From NCBI GenBank assembly GCA_028280445.1, contig JANQLU010000141.1, forward strand, positions 1-59,630: 59,630 bases of DNA, read 5' to 3'. How positions within the stretch are numbered: position 1 is the first letter of the stretch; each line of letters starts with the position of its first letter. Below, piece by piece: positions 7,460 to 15,771 of the stretch. The DNA comes from Pirellulaceae bacterium (GTDB lineage Bacteria; Planctomycetota; Planctomycetia; Pirellulales; Pirellulaceae). The translations under genes and the position numbers were made by a program. The notes below the pieces were generated by a model. That model saw only the letters and a list, made by a program, of their open reading frames with translations. It was not told the origin of the DNA and did not search any database.

Positions 7460-10050
7460 AATATCCGACAGACAATTCGGCGCACCCCACCGACGATCAA
7501 TTGCACTCGGTCATCAACGGCTATCCATTGGACTCCGATGAAATCGAATTTGTGGAAAGCCATTTGGAAACCTGCGGACATTGCCAAACCCGTGCAGGCA
7601 ACCTCGATTTTGATCCTTTGGCCAGGTTGATTCAAAAAGCTTCCCATCAAAAATCGCACGAGACTCCCAAAATCTCCGCAGGCTACGAACTCATCGAAGA
7701 AGCCGGTCGCGGGGCTGCAGGAATCGTCTACGAGGCGCGGCAACCCGGAACGGATCGGCGGGTGGCCCTAAAAATGTTGGTCGGCGGAGCCAACTCTAAA
7801 GCGTCTGACTTGGCCAGGTTTAAACGCGAAGCACAAGCTTTGTCGCGATTGGATCACCCCAACGTCGTCAAAATATTCGATGTCGGCGAACAAGAGGGCG
7901 TTCCGTTTCTGGCAATGGAGTGGATCGATGGCAGATCACTAGCGGAGTTTTTGAAAACCAACACGCTCAATTACCAACAGGCTGCCACACTCGTGGCCAA
8001 ACTGGCCGATGGAATGCAATACGTTCATCAACAAGGAATCTTGCATCGCGACCTGAAACCTCAAAACATTCTGGTACCGGCTTCCGCCGAACAAAGCTCT
8101 CTCAAAAATCTAAATGAAGATTCTCACCCGAAGAAACTGAAATTCAAATCGGCAAAAATCTGTGATTTTGGCTTGGCCCGATTCTCAGATCCCGGTGAAT
8201 TTCACACGCGAACTGGTGAGACTTTGGGGACCCCATCGTATATGGCGCCGGAACAGATCGGAAATCAAGCCAATCCCGTGACGGAAAAAACGGATGTCTA
8301 TGGACTAGGTGCCATCCTGTACGAATGCTTGACGGGCCGTCCGCCATTTCACGGCAATTCGCCGTTGGAAACATTAAAAATGGTGGTAGATCGCGACCCG
8401 GTCGCCGTTTCGGCGTTACGGCCCAATGTTCCCAAAGATCTCGAAGTGATCTGCCATCGCTGCCTGGCTAAAAACCCCAAAGATCGATTCGCAACCGCGT
8501 TGGAGTTACAACAGGACTTGGAACGATTCGTGCAAAACCGTCCCATCGTTTCACGTCCGATTCCAGTTTACGACAGAGCGATTCGCTGGGCGCGACGAAA
8601 TCCTTGGCCGGTCACTGTTGTCTGTTTGCTGCTGGCCGCTGTCGCGATTGTAATCATCAGTCAATTGTATCACTCTCAGAAACTTGCCAGTCAACGAGAC
8701 GAAGCACTCGACCAATACCAGGCTTCGCGGGCAGCAATCTGGAAAATGCTCGACGTCGCGCGAAATGAATCCGATTTTGAAATCCCGCGCCTGCAAGAAC
8801 TCCAAACGAACCAGGCAGCCATTGCGTTAGAGTTGTTCGAATCGTTGGCTCAAACCGAAAATACGCAAGAATCGCTGATGGATCTGGCGCGCGTTCAAAT
8901 GGTACTCGGATCAGGCCTGGTCGCGCAGGGACAAGCCGACGAAGGCATCCAACATTTTCAACGCTGCCAGAAAACGCTCCAAAAACTTTTCGACCTGTCT
9001 CCCGATAATCTCGAAACTTTAGGTGCATTAATCTCCAGTCAAGTGAAATTGGCTCATACGCTCAATCGACAACAAAAAACAGATCAGGCAATTCAAATTC
9101 TTCAAGCGACTTTGCCACTGGCTCAACGACTTCACGAACAAACACCCGACAATGTCGGCCATGCCAACCTCGTCGCTTGGACCCATCACAATCTTGGCAC
9201 TGCCTACGTGTCAGCAAACAAAAGACAGTTAGCTTTGAAAGAGTATGAATCCGCCGTCCAGATTCGTGAACTTGCAAGGAAGAACTCTCCGGACAATGAT
9301 GAATTGCTGAGGTTTCTGGCGGAATCTCAAGTCAGCCTGGCCGTTTGCCAAATGGCATTGGAAACGGGCGATGTCGGCAAGACCTACCTAAAAGCCATCG
9401 AGACTTTTAACGAAATTGAAAAACGCAATCCGGACGATATCAACACCATCGTTTCCAAAGGCGTTGCCTATCTCAACTACAGCAACGTGTTGGCTGGCAA
9501 AAATGACGGCGATGGCGCCATCGACGCCTGTACCCGTGGGATCGTGGCGATTGAAAAAGCACTCGCGGCAAATCCCAAACAATACAACGCCAAAAATTAT
9601 ATCTCCATGTTGTATGGAAATCGCGCGGTGTTTTGTTCTCAGACTCAAAAAACTCGACAAGCGGTCGACGATTGGCGCTCCGCCATTAAATTCAGTGTCG
9701 TCGACTCGACACGCGATTTCTGCCGACGAGCGCTGGTTCGAGATTTACTGGTATTGTCGAAAATCGACGAAGCCATATCTGAAATGGAGAATTTCAAAAC
9801 CGCGATGACTGATCACGAAGGCCAATTTCAATTGGCGACGTTGTGGAGCGCCATCTGCAATGCCAGAAAATCTCAAGGCGCGACTGGCACCAAACTCCGC
9901 TCGTTTCAGGAAACCAAACGTATTCTGACCCACTTGAGCCACCAAGGCTATTTTTCGAAAAAACCAACCGCAAAAAAATCCGTATCCACAGGTGATGAAT
10001 TTCGCCAATTCAAAATCCTGGCCGGCCCAGAATTTGTCGACAAATTGTAG
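7453..10050 (+). CDS. Membrane Ser/Thr protein kinase with zinc anti-sigma motif and TPR-like repeats
   Basis: An 865-residue protein combining three modules. Residues 37-44 give H-x3-C-x2-C (H37, C41, C44), the zinc anti-sigma motif. Residues about 78-365 are a Hanks-type kinase: GRGAAG loop, K107, HRDLKPQN with D200, DFG 238-240, GTPSYMAPEQ. One transmembrane helix follows (about 384-405). The rest is helical with repeated A/L patterns typical of tetratricopeptide repeats, placing it outside the cytoplasmic membrane as a presumed sensor. It is coupled by overlap to the ECF sigma gene, so it probably holds and releases that sigma factor by phosphorylation. Its TAG stop lies inside a family A repeat, which therefore forms the gene's end. 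Confidence 0.93.
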   Translation: MLKYPTDNSAHPTDDQLHSVINGYPLDSDEIEFVESHLETCGHCQTRAGNLDFDPLARLIQKASHQKSHETPKISAGYELIEEAGRGAAGIVYEARQPGTDRRVALKMLVGGANSKASDLARFKREAQALSRLDHPNVVKIFDVGEQEGVPFLAMEWIDGRSLAEFLKTNTLNYQQAATLVAKLADGMQYVHQQGILHRDLKPQNILVPASAEQSSLKNLNEDSHPKKLKFKSAKICDFGLARFSDPGEFHTRTGETLGTPSYMAPEQIGNQANPVTEKTDVYGLGAILYECLTGRPPFHGNSPLETLKMVVDRDPVAVSALRPNVPKDLEVICHRCLAKNPKDRFATALELQQDLERFVQNRPIVSRPIPVYDRAIRWARRNPWPVTVVCLLLAAVAIVIISQLYHSQKLASQRDEALDQYQASRAAIWKMLDVARNESDFEIPRLQELQTNQAAIALELFESLAQTENTQESLMDLARVQMVLGSGLVAQGQADEGIQHFQRCQKTLQKLFDLSPDNLETLGALISSQVKLAHTLNRQQKTDQAIQILQATLPLAQRLHEQTPDNVGHANLVAWTHHNLGTAYVSANKRQLALKEYESAVQIRELARKNSPDNDELLRFLAESQVSLAVCQMALETGDVGKTYLKAIETFNEIEKRNPDDINTIVSKGVAYLNYSNVLAGKNDGDGAIDACTRGIVAIEKALAANPKQYNAKNYISMLYGNRAVFCSQTQKTRQAVDDWRSAIKFSVVDSTRDFCRRALVRDLLVLSKIDEAISEMENFKTAMTDHEGQFQLATLWSAICNARKSQGATGTKLRSFQETKRILTHLSHQGYFSKKPTAKKSVSTGDEFRQFKILAGPEFVDKL

Positions 10051-10260
10051 GGCCGGTTCCCACCGGCCATTCAAATCGTAAGCGCGAAGCGTGATAGGAT
10101 TTTGCATCAGGAATTGTAACTCAAGTTGAGCCAACGACTTCCTGCAATCATAACCCGAAGCGTGAGCGAGGGACTAAAACCACGCTGATTTACGGCGAAA
10201 CGTGGTCCCTCACTCACGCTTCGCGCTTACGATTTTTACTGTAGTGCCGGCCAATTCAAC
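10048..10260. repeat. A and B palindromic repeats after the first kinase gene
   Basis: A family A arm (10048-10068, GGGCCGGTTCCCACCGGCC core) starts within the kinase stop codon. A B fragment (10074-10098), a full B inverted pair (10147-10235, CCGAAGCGTGAGCGAGGGA type arms) and an A remnant (10241-10260) follow. The remainder up to 10463 shows no gene; it includes CGCGTT/AACGCG arms around 10377-10400. Confidence 0.85.
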
Positions 10261-10463
10261 AAATCACGCCAGTTCCCGACCGACGGAACGCATCCTGACA
10301 AATCTCGATTTCTTTCAAAAAATCATGACATGGTTGAAAGCACCAGCTCCATCTATTTATTGAGGGCGCCTGGATCGCGTTGACAGATTGTTAACGCGCA
10401 ATGATCGAGGTGTGTTTTTTGATCGTCATTTATTCTTGATTTTTTGACTGAAGGTAACGTGAG

Positions 10464-11078
10464 ATGCAACTTTCCAGGGAATTTTGTGGTCGGATGGTGA
10501 AAAATATTGGTCTTCCAACTCTGGCGTCATTGTTGTTGATGTTTGTTGCATCCAAGTCTCACGCAGACGTGATTACGTTTGATGTGTCATTCACGGCCAA
10601 TACTTTTCAAATTGGATCAGGTGTCGATGCGGCACCAGTCGATCCGGTCGTCGGTGAATTTCAGGTCAGCCTCGATCCACTTGTGGCAGTCTCAAACAAT
10701 ACCACTGACATTGTGCTGAAAAGTTTGAACATTACGTTGGGCTCAGCATTGACGTATTCGTACAACCCGGTAGTCGAAGGCGCGTTTCCAGCAGGAACTT
10801 TGCGTGTTGGCGGATTCAACAGTGGATCAGACGTCATTATTTTCAACCCGTCGACCAACGATTTTTGGTTGTACATTACTGATTTTGTGAACAACCCCGC
10901 ATTTTCACAGCTTGGATATACGCAAACCTCTGTTAGCAACAACAACCTGTTTTTTACGATCAACCAAACAGGATCGGTCAGCGTTTCCGTCGTTCCAGAA
11001 CCGACGAGTTTGCTCGCCTGCAGTATCGGTCTAGCGGGTCTGGTGTTGATTCGACCGCGACGTAGAAAACAAATCTAA
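10464..11078 (+). CDS. PEP-CTERM exported protein
   Basis: A 204-residue secreted protein. The N terminus has a signal peptide (hydrophobic LPTLASLLLMFVAS, cleavage likely after SHA). The C terminus shows the complete PEP-CTERM sorting signal: VPEPTS, then a hydrophobic stretch (LLACSIGLAGLVLI) and the basic tail RPRRRKQI. Such proteins are processed by exosortase and displayed or released at the surface, often with exopolysaccharide. The mature part is rich in Asn, Ser, Thr and Val and has no recognised domain. ATG 10464 has an AAGGTAAC-like ribosome site; ATG 10494 is an alternative. No exosortase is encoded in the window. Confidence 0.88.
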   Translation: MQLSREFCGRMVKNIGLPTLASLLLMFVASKSHADVITFDVSFTANTFQIGSGVDAAPVDPVVGEFQVSLDPLVAVSNNTTDIVLKSLNITLGSALTYSYNPVVEGAFPAGTLRVGGFNSGSDVIIFNPSTNDFWLYITDFVNNPAFSQLGYTQTSVSNNNLFFTINQTGSVSVSVVPEPTSLLACSIGLAGLVLIRPRRRKQI

Positions 11079-11111
11079 ATTGCGGTACGGACTTCTATAC
11101 TGTTGGTTTTT

Positions 11112-11225
11112 CGGGAGGGCGAGGCTCCTGCCGAGCCGAATTTTGTGAGTGGCAAGTCGCTAGCCACGCATTTTTAATCAACGCGACCTAGACCTAGCCG
11201 CCGGTTCGTTTAGCGCTTCGCTCAC
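11112..11225. repeat. C and D palindromic repeats between convergent genes
   Basis: A C arm (11112-11138) is followed by a diverged D element (11145-11225) with GTGAGTGGCAAG at one end and a CGCTCAC end. A TTTTTAATCAACGCG linker inside it resembles the linker of the D elements at 39773 and 50356. Confidence 0.85.
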
Positions 11226-11241
11226 AACGTAACTACGTCCA

Positions 11242-11856
11242 TCACTCCAACGTTTCCTGCACCAGCTTGCTAATCGCTTTGAATTCATCGGCCTTGGACG
11301 TTTCACACCACTCGAACAACGCCGCTTCGACGGTCGTTAACAACGCGCCCTGGGCTTCCATGCGTCGAAGTGCCGTTTGATGATCGATGACAAATCGTGA
11401 CGACACCGCATCCACCGCCAAAAATACGTCAAACCCCGAAGCGATCAAATCCAGCGCCGTTTGTTGAACACAAACATGGGTTTCAATCCCCGTCAACAAC
11501 ACTTTGGCAATTTGTTGCCCGGCCATATTTTCAAACAACCCATCGCAACCGCGGCAGCTAAATGTCACTTTTTCAGACACCGATTCCAACTGGTTTGCGA
11601 TGGGCTCCACGGTGTGTCCAAGTCCTTTGGGATATTGTTCCGTTACCCGAATGTCCACTCCAAGTATTTTTGCGCCAGTGACCAACCGTCCCACATTCCA
11701 CACCAATCGGTCGTGATGTTGCACGTGAGGTACCAGTTTTTCCTGCAGATCGACGACCAACAGCGCAGTGTCGTTGCGAGACATCAATAGTGGACTACGG
11801 CCAAAACTTTCTTGCACCGAAACATTGGCTTGTGATGAATCATTCATATCATTCAT
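11242..11856 (-). CDS. Isochorismatase-family cysteine hydrolase
   Basis: A 204-residue member of the isochorismatase/nicotinamidase fold. The likely catalytic triad is visible in the usual order: Asp in LLVVDLQEKL, Lys in SEKVTFSC, and the nucleophile Cys in LTGIETHVCVQQTA, preceded by the typical cis-peptide-like G-I-E-T segment. It resembles the YcaC-like hydrolases whose physiological substrates are mostly unknown, rather than true isochorismatase, because no siderophore genes are near. No signal peptide is seen. ATG 11856 is used; ATG 11847 is equally possible. It is monocistronic, facing away from hslV. Confidence 0.87.
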   Translation of the reverse strand: MNDMNDSSQANVSVQESFGRSPLLMSRNDTALLVVDLQEKLVPHVQHHDRLVWNVGRLVTGAKILGVDIRVTEQYPKGLGHTVEPIANQLESVSEKVTFSCRGCDGLFENMAGQQIAKVLLTGIETHVCVQQTALDLIASGFDVFLAVDAVSSRFVIDHQTALRRMEAQGALLTTVEAALFEWCETSKADEFKAISKLVQETLE

Positions 11857-11917
11857 TCGTGAAAACTACTCATTGTTGGCAGATAGTGGGCGAGGCCGAT
11901 GCGGAAGTCCAACCAAC

Positions 11918-12009
11918 GTGAGCGGCAAGGCGCTAGCCGCCGGTAAGAAGCATTAACGAACTGGCGGCTAGCGCCTTCCCGCTCACTGGATCGCTAGCCT
12001 TGCCGCTCA
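11918..12009. repeat. D palindrome between divergent genes
   Basis: A full D inverted pair (11918-11986, arms GTGAGCGGCAAGGCGCTAGC and its complement) plus a further D arm fragment (11992-12009) lie between the isochorismatase-like gene and hslV. This is one of only two divergent gaps with such repeats. Confidence 0.85.
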
Positions 12010-12132
12010 TTGGATCAGACTGTTTGTGATTATCCCGCATTTCAGTTTCGGGACTAGAGCTTGAACCGGATTTTCGCAACAATGAAATTCGCAGACAAAT
12101 TCCACATCGAAACCTGACGGTTGAACATCAAG

Positions 12133-12678
12133 ATGGAAAAATTCCACGGAACTACAATTCTCGCCGTTCGCAAAGACAATATTGTCGCGATGGGCGGCGA
12201 CGGCCAAGTGACCCTGGGCAACTCGGTCATGAAAGCCGATGCCCGGAAAATCCGTAAAATGATGGAAGACAAAGTGATTTGTGGATTTGCTGGCAGTACG
12301 GCAGACGCTTTTGCATTGCTCGAACGATTCGAAGAAAAACTCAAAGACTACCCGGCCAACATCACGCGTGCGGCAACGGAACTTGCCAAACAATGGCGCA
12401 TGGACAAAGCGCTGCGGCAACTCGAGGCACTGATGACCGTGTGTGACGACAAAACATCGTTGCTGATTAGTGGCACGGGCGACGTCATTTCACCGTCGGA
12501 TGGAATCATCGGTATTGGATCGGGCGGAAATTACGCCGTAGCTGCCGCTCGAGCCCTGATAAAACACAGCGACCTGCCAGCCGACGAGATTGTTCGTGAA
12601 TCCTTGGCCATCTCAGGTGGCATCGACATTTATTCAAATACCAACATCATTGTGGAGAAACTGGATTGTCCCTCGTAA
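12133..12678 (+). CDS. hslV: HslV, proteolytic subunit of the HslUV ATP-dependent protease
   Basis: HslV is the proteasome-like peptidase that forms a dodecamer capped by HslU. From ATG 12133 the 181-residue protein begins MEKFHG before the catalytic threonine pair (T7-T8), so a six-residue propeptide must be removed to expose Thr7. Conserved blocks follow: GDGQVTLGN, GFAGSTADAF, RAATELAKQWR, and SGTGDVISPSDGIIGIGSGGNYA. A TTG at 12121 is a weaker start. The gene runs into hslU, and the two subunits act as one complex in protein quality control. Confidence 0.97.
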   Translation: MEKFHGTTILAVRKDNIVAMGGDGQVTLGNSVMKADARKIRKMMEDKVICGFAGSTADAFALLERFEEKLKDYPANITRAATELAKQWRMDKALRQLEALMTVCDDKTSLLISGTGDVISPSDGIIGIGSGGNYAVAAARALIKHSDLPADEIVRESLAISGGIDIYSNTNIIVEKLDCPS

Positions 12679-12713
12679 CTCAACAACCCTCACTCCTCAG
12701 CGAACTCGATTCA

Positions 12714-14057
12714 ATGACACCGCGCGAATTAGTTGCGCGACTCGATAAATATATTATTGGCCAAGATCAGGCCAAACGCGCGGTTTCTATCGCCATTCGA
12801 AATCGCTGGCGGCGACAACAATTGCCAGAGGAAATGGCACAAGAGATCGCACCCAAAAATATTTTGATGATCGGCCCGACGGGCGTCGGTAAAACCGAGA
12901 TCGCCCGACGGTTGGCAAAACTGACCGGCGCACCGTTTATCAAAGTCGAAGCGACAAAGTACACCGAGGTCGGCTACTACGGTCGCGATGTCGAAAGCAT
13001 GGTTCGCGAACTGGTCGAAAATGCCATTGCGCTCGTTCGCGAAAAAGAAAGAAAACGAGTCGAAGAAAAAGCCAAAGAGAAAACCAACGAACGGCTGCTT
13101 GATCTCCTCTGCCCGCGTCCGGTCAATTTTGACATGGTGGTTGATTCGTCGTCGGACGAGCAAATGGAGGATCCATCGGCATCGTACGAACGCACGCGCG
13201 CCAAAATGAAACAAATGTTACAGGCTGGCGAGCTCGACAATCGCACTGTCGAAATCAGCATCGAACAAAAAGCCGCGCCGGTCATGTTCAGCGGCGCCGG
13301 TTTGGAGCAGATGGATATGGATTTTCAGGGAGTCCTTGAGAAATTCATGCCTAAATCGACAACCCATCGAGAATTGCCCGTTTCCGAAGCCCGCAAAGTG
13401 ATCTTTGAACAGGAAGCCGAATCGTTGCTGGAATCGGAAAAAATTAATGATGAAGCCATCAAACTTGCAGAAAACCTGGGCATTATCTTTATCGACGAGA
13501 TCGACAAAGTGATCGCCAGTGAATCGAAAAATGCCGATGTGTCGCGTCAAGGTGTTCAGCGGGATCTGTTGCCCATCGTCGAAGGGACCACGGTACAAAC
13601 CAAATATGGTTACATCAAAACCGACCATATCCTGTTTGTCGGCGCAGGAGCATTTCACAAAAATCAGCCCAGCGAACTCATGCCCGAATTGCAGGGACGT
13701 TTTCCGATCCGCGTCGAGCTGAACGCGTTAACCAAAAACGATTTTATTCGCATTTTGACCGAGCCTCGCAATTCGCTAACACGACAATATGAAGCGTTGC
13801 TTGAAACCGAAGGCGTCAATCTGACTTTTACCGAAGATGCAATCGAACAACTTGCATCGTTCGCTTTTCAAGTCAACCAGTCGACGCAAAACATTGGTGC
13901 AAGACGTTTGTATACCATTCTGGAACGTGTCCTCGAAGAGCTGTCGTTCGAAGCACCCGATATGAAAATGGGAAATGTATCGATCAATGCCAATTACGTC
14001 AAAGAGCGCATTGATAAGGTTGCCGAAGACGAAGACCTCAGTAAGTTTATTTTGTAA
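12714..14057 (+). CDS. hslU: HslU, ATPase subunit of the HslUV protease
   Basis: HslU is the AAA+ Clp/Hsp100 unfoldase that feeds substrates to HslV. The protein opens MTPRELVARLDKYIIGQ, as HslU does, followed by Walker A GPTGVGKTE, the EATKYTEVGYYGRDVESMVREL block, a central I-domain of charged coiled character, Walker B IIFIDEIDK, and LQGRFPIRVEL. With ATG 12714 it is 447 residues, near the 443 of E. coli HslU. A TTG at 12666 would overlap hslV by 13 bp; the ATG gives a start that fits the family and a 35-bp spacer. It is co-transcribed with hslV. Confidence 0.97.
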   Translation: MTPRELVARLDKYIIGQDQAKRAVSIAIRNRWRRQQLPEEMAQEIAPKNILMIGPTGVGKTEIARRLAKLTGAPFIKVEATKYTEVGYYGRDVESMVRELVENAIALVREKERKRVEEKAKEKTNERLLDLLCPRPVNFDMVVDSSSDEQMEDPSASYERTRAKMKQMLQAGELDNRTVEISIEQKAAPVMFSGAGLEQMDMDFQGVLEKFMPKSTTHRELPVSEARKVIFEQEAESLLESEKINDEAIKLAENLGIIFIDEIDKVIASESKNADVSRQGVQRDLLPIVEGTTVQTKYGYIKTDHILFVGAGAFHKNQPSELMPELQGRFPIRVELNALTKNDFIRILTEPRNSLTRQYEALLETEGVNLTFTEDAIEQLASFAFQVNQSTQNIGARRLYTILERVLEELSFEAPDMKMGNVSINANYVKERIDKVAEDEDLSKFIL

Positions 14058-14099
14058 ATCCGTGGTTCGACGTTGCCCAGTGATGTGCCTGGAAAGGAA

Positions 14100-14537
14100 A
14101 TGATGCCCACAGAAGTTTGGACATTTTTTTACGGTTCCTACATCAATCTCGACGTACTCAAAGAGGTCAACTACATCCCACGCCGCTACGAAGTCGCTCG
14201 GCTTCCTGGATTTGACATCACCATCGGACCACTTGCGAATCTCGTGCGGTCAGATCAACACACCGCTTACGGAATTGTGGCAACGGGAACTCACGCCGAA
14301 CTTGATCGGCTCTACGATCACGCAAAAGATGTACTTGGAGGTCAGTATTTACCAGAAGCCGTGTTGGTTCAGACACTTTCCGGTCAATGGCTTCCGGCGT
14401 TGACATATATTTCGCCATCGCTTGGAGGCGAATCGCCGAGCCACGACTACGTCGACCGCATCGCTGGCCCCGCGCGGGCGTATGGTTTTCCGAGCTGGTA
14501 TGTTGACCGTCTGGAATCTTTCAAAACGACGTCTTGA
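14100..14537 (+). CDS. Gamma-glutamylcyclotransferase-like (AIG2-like) protein
   Basis: A roughly 145-residue protein resembling the gamma-glutamylcyclotransferase/AIG2 fold, which has a characteristic F-x-Y-G-S loop for the gamma-glutamyl group; here it reads FFYGSYIN, followed by PRRYEVARLPGFDITIGPLANL and a conserved-looking VATGTHAELDRLYDHA region. The usual family would release 5-oxoproline from gamma-glutamyl compounds, but a catalytic glutamate is not confidently identified, so activity is inferred only from the fold. The start is ATG 14100 or 14103, directly after GGAAAGGA; a TTG at 14073 is less likely. It lies 42 bp after hslU and may share its transcript. Confidence 0.62.
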   Translation: MMPTEVWTFFYGSYINLDVLKEVNYIPRRYEVARLPGFDITIGPLANLVRSDQHTAYGIVATGTHAELDRLYDHAKDVLGGQYLPEAVLVQTLSGQWLPALTYISPSLGGESPSHDYVDRIAGPARAYGFPSWYVDRLESFKTTS

Positions 14538-14548
14538 AGGAACATCCG

Positions 14549-14713
14549 TAGGGCCGGTTCCTACCGGCCAATCACAACCCGAAGCGTTAGCGAGGGATTG
14601 CATTTCAATCCAACTCTGGTCCCTCGCTGACGCTTCGGGTTATGATTTTTTCTCAAGTAGCGCCGGTTCCTACCGGCCAATCCAACAAACCAGCCGGTGG
14701 GATCCGGCCCTAC
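14549..14713. repeat. A, B and A palindromic repeats between convergent genes
   Basis: An A arm (14549-14569), a complete B inverted pair (14573-14654, arms ACCCGAAGCGTTAGCGAGGG and complement) and an A inverted pair (14657-14713) fill the gap between the cyclotransferase-like and sugar-isomerase genes. Any transcript from either side would fold into long hairpins here. Confidence 0.88.
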
Positions 14714-14715
14714 TA

Positions 14716-15744
14716 TCACGCACCATGCGCTTCGCGGACATTGATCATCGTTTCCAGAATCGTATTCCAAGTATCCTGTCTGAGTAACATCTCGTTGGGG
14801 AACATACATCCGTCCCAACAAATGTGTTTGATGCCGCGATCTTCGGCTCCGTCGAGCCAATATCCAGAACACTTCACGATATCCAATTTTCCATTTGGAT
14901 CGTCCGCCGGACAATGTTTGCCTGTTTTGTCATGCGAACCGGCTCCATGAACCTGTCCGTCGTTTTGGGCAACATGAAAATCAATCGTCCAGGGACGTAA
15001 TTGATCTGTCATTTGTTTGTAAGCGGACCAGAATTCCTCGTCCGAATATCCTTCGGAAACCAACGCATGTTCGGGCGCGTTGTAACCCAACAAATACAGA
15101 TAGGTATGGGCAAGGTCGGCTTGGAATCCCAAAGTTTCGGGCATTCCAACCGCTTCGAGCAAATTCAGCATGTCACGCCAGCTGTGCATCCCGGCCCAAC
15201 AAATTTCGCCTTCGGCAGCCAACCGTTCGCCGTGGTCCGCTGCAATATTGGCAGCCTTGCGAAACGTATCGGCAATTCGAGCGGTATTGGTTTCGGCATC
15301 TTCGCGCCATTTTTCAACGCCAAATTCGGCCGAGTCAATACGAATCACGCCATACTGTCGAACTCCATGCTCGTTAAACACTTTGGCAATCCGACAAGCC
15401 GCCTGAATCGCTTCGAGAAACTTGGCTTGCTGTTCATCGGACCCCATGGCGCTATCACCGACCGTGCCCGGCCAAACCGGCGCGACAAGCGACCCGACGA
15501 CCAAATTGTGACTGGCGATCAAGTCAGCAATTTTTTTCAACTCATCGTCCGAGGCGGCAGGATTAGTGTGAGGCTCAAACAAAAAATAATCGACGCCTTC
15601 GAATTTTTGACCGTTCACTTCGGCACCAGCGGTCAACTCCAACATTTTCTCCAGGCTAATGGTTGGCTCCTGTCCTTCTTCGTCGCCTTTACCAACCAGC
15701 CCTGGCCACATTGCGTTGTGCAATTTTGGATGCGTATTACTCAT
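14716..15744 (-). CDS. Sugar phosphate isomerase/epimerase (xylose-isomerase-like TIM barrel)
   Basis: A 342-residue protein of the AP-endonuclease-2/xylose-isomerase-like TIM-barrel family, which contains isomerases, epimerases and dehydratases of sugars and cyclitols. Likely metal ligands lie in strand ends: Glu in LAAEGEICWAG, Asp in LGFQADLAHTY, His in WTIDFHVAQNDG. ATG 15744 is preferred to TTG 15747. The upstream cupin gene ends 27 bp away on the same strand, so the two form an operon, probably acting on the same or related carbohydrate. The exact substrate cannot be told from sequence. Confidence 0.8.
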   Translation of the reverse strand: MSNTHPKLHNAMWPGLVGKGDEEGQEPTISLEKMLELTAGAEVNGQKFEGVDYFLFEPHTNPAASDDELKKIADLIASHNLVVGSLVAPVWPGTVGDSAMGSDEQQAKFLEAIQAACRIAKVFNEHGVRQYGVIRIDSAEFGVEKWREDAETNTARIADTFRKAANIAADHGERLAAEGEICWAGMHSWRDMLNLLEAVGMPETLGFQADLAHTYLYLLGYNAPEHALVSEGYSDEEFWSAYKQMTDQLRPWTIDFHVAQNDGQVHGAGSHDKTGKHCPADDPNGKLDIVKCSGYWLDGAEDRGIKHICWDGCMFPNEMLLRQDTWNTILETMINVREAHGA

Positions 15745-15771
15745 CAAAAACCCTAATCGTTAATTGTAAAT

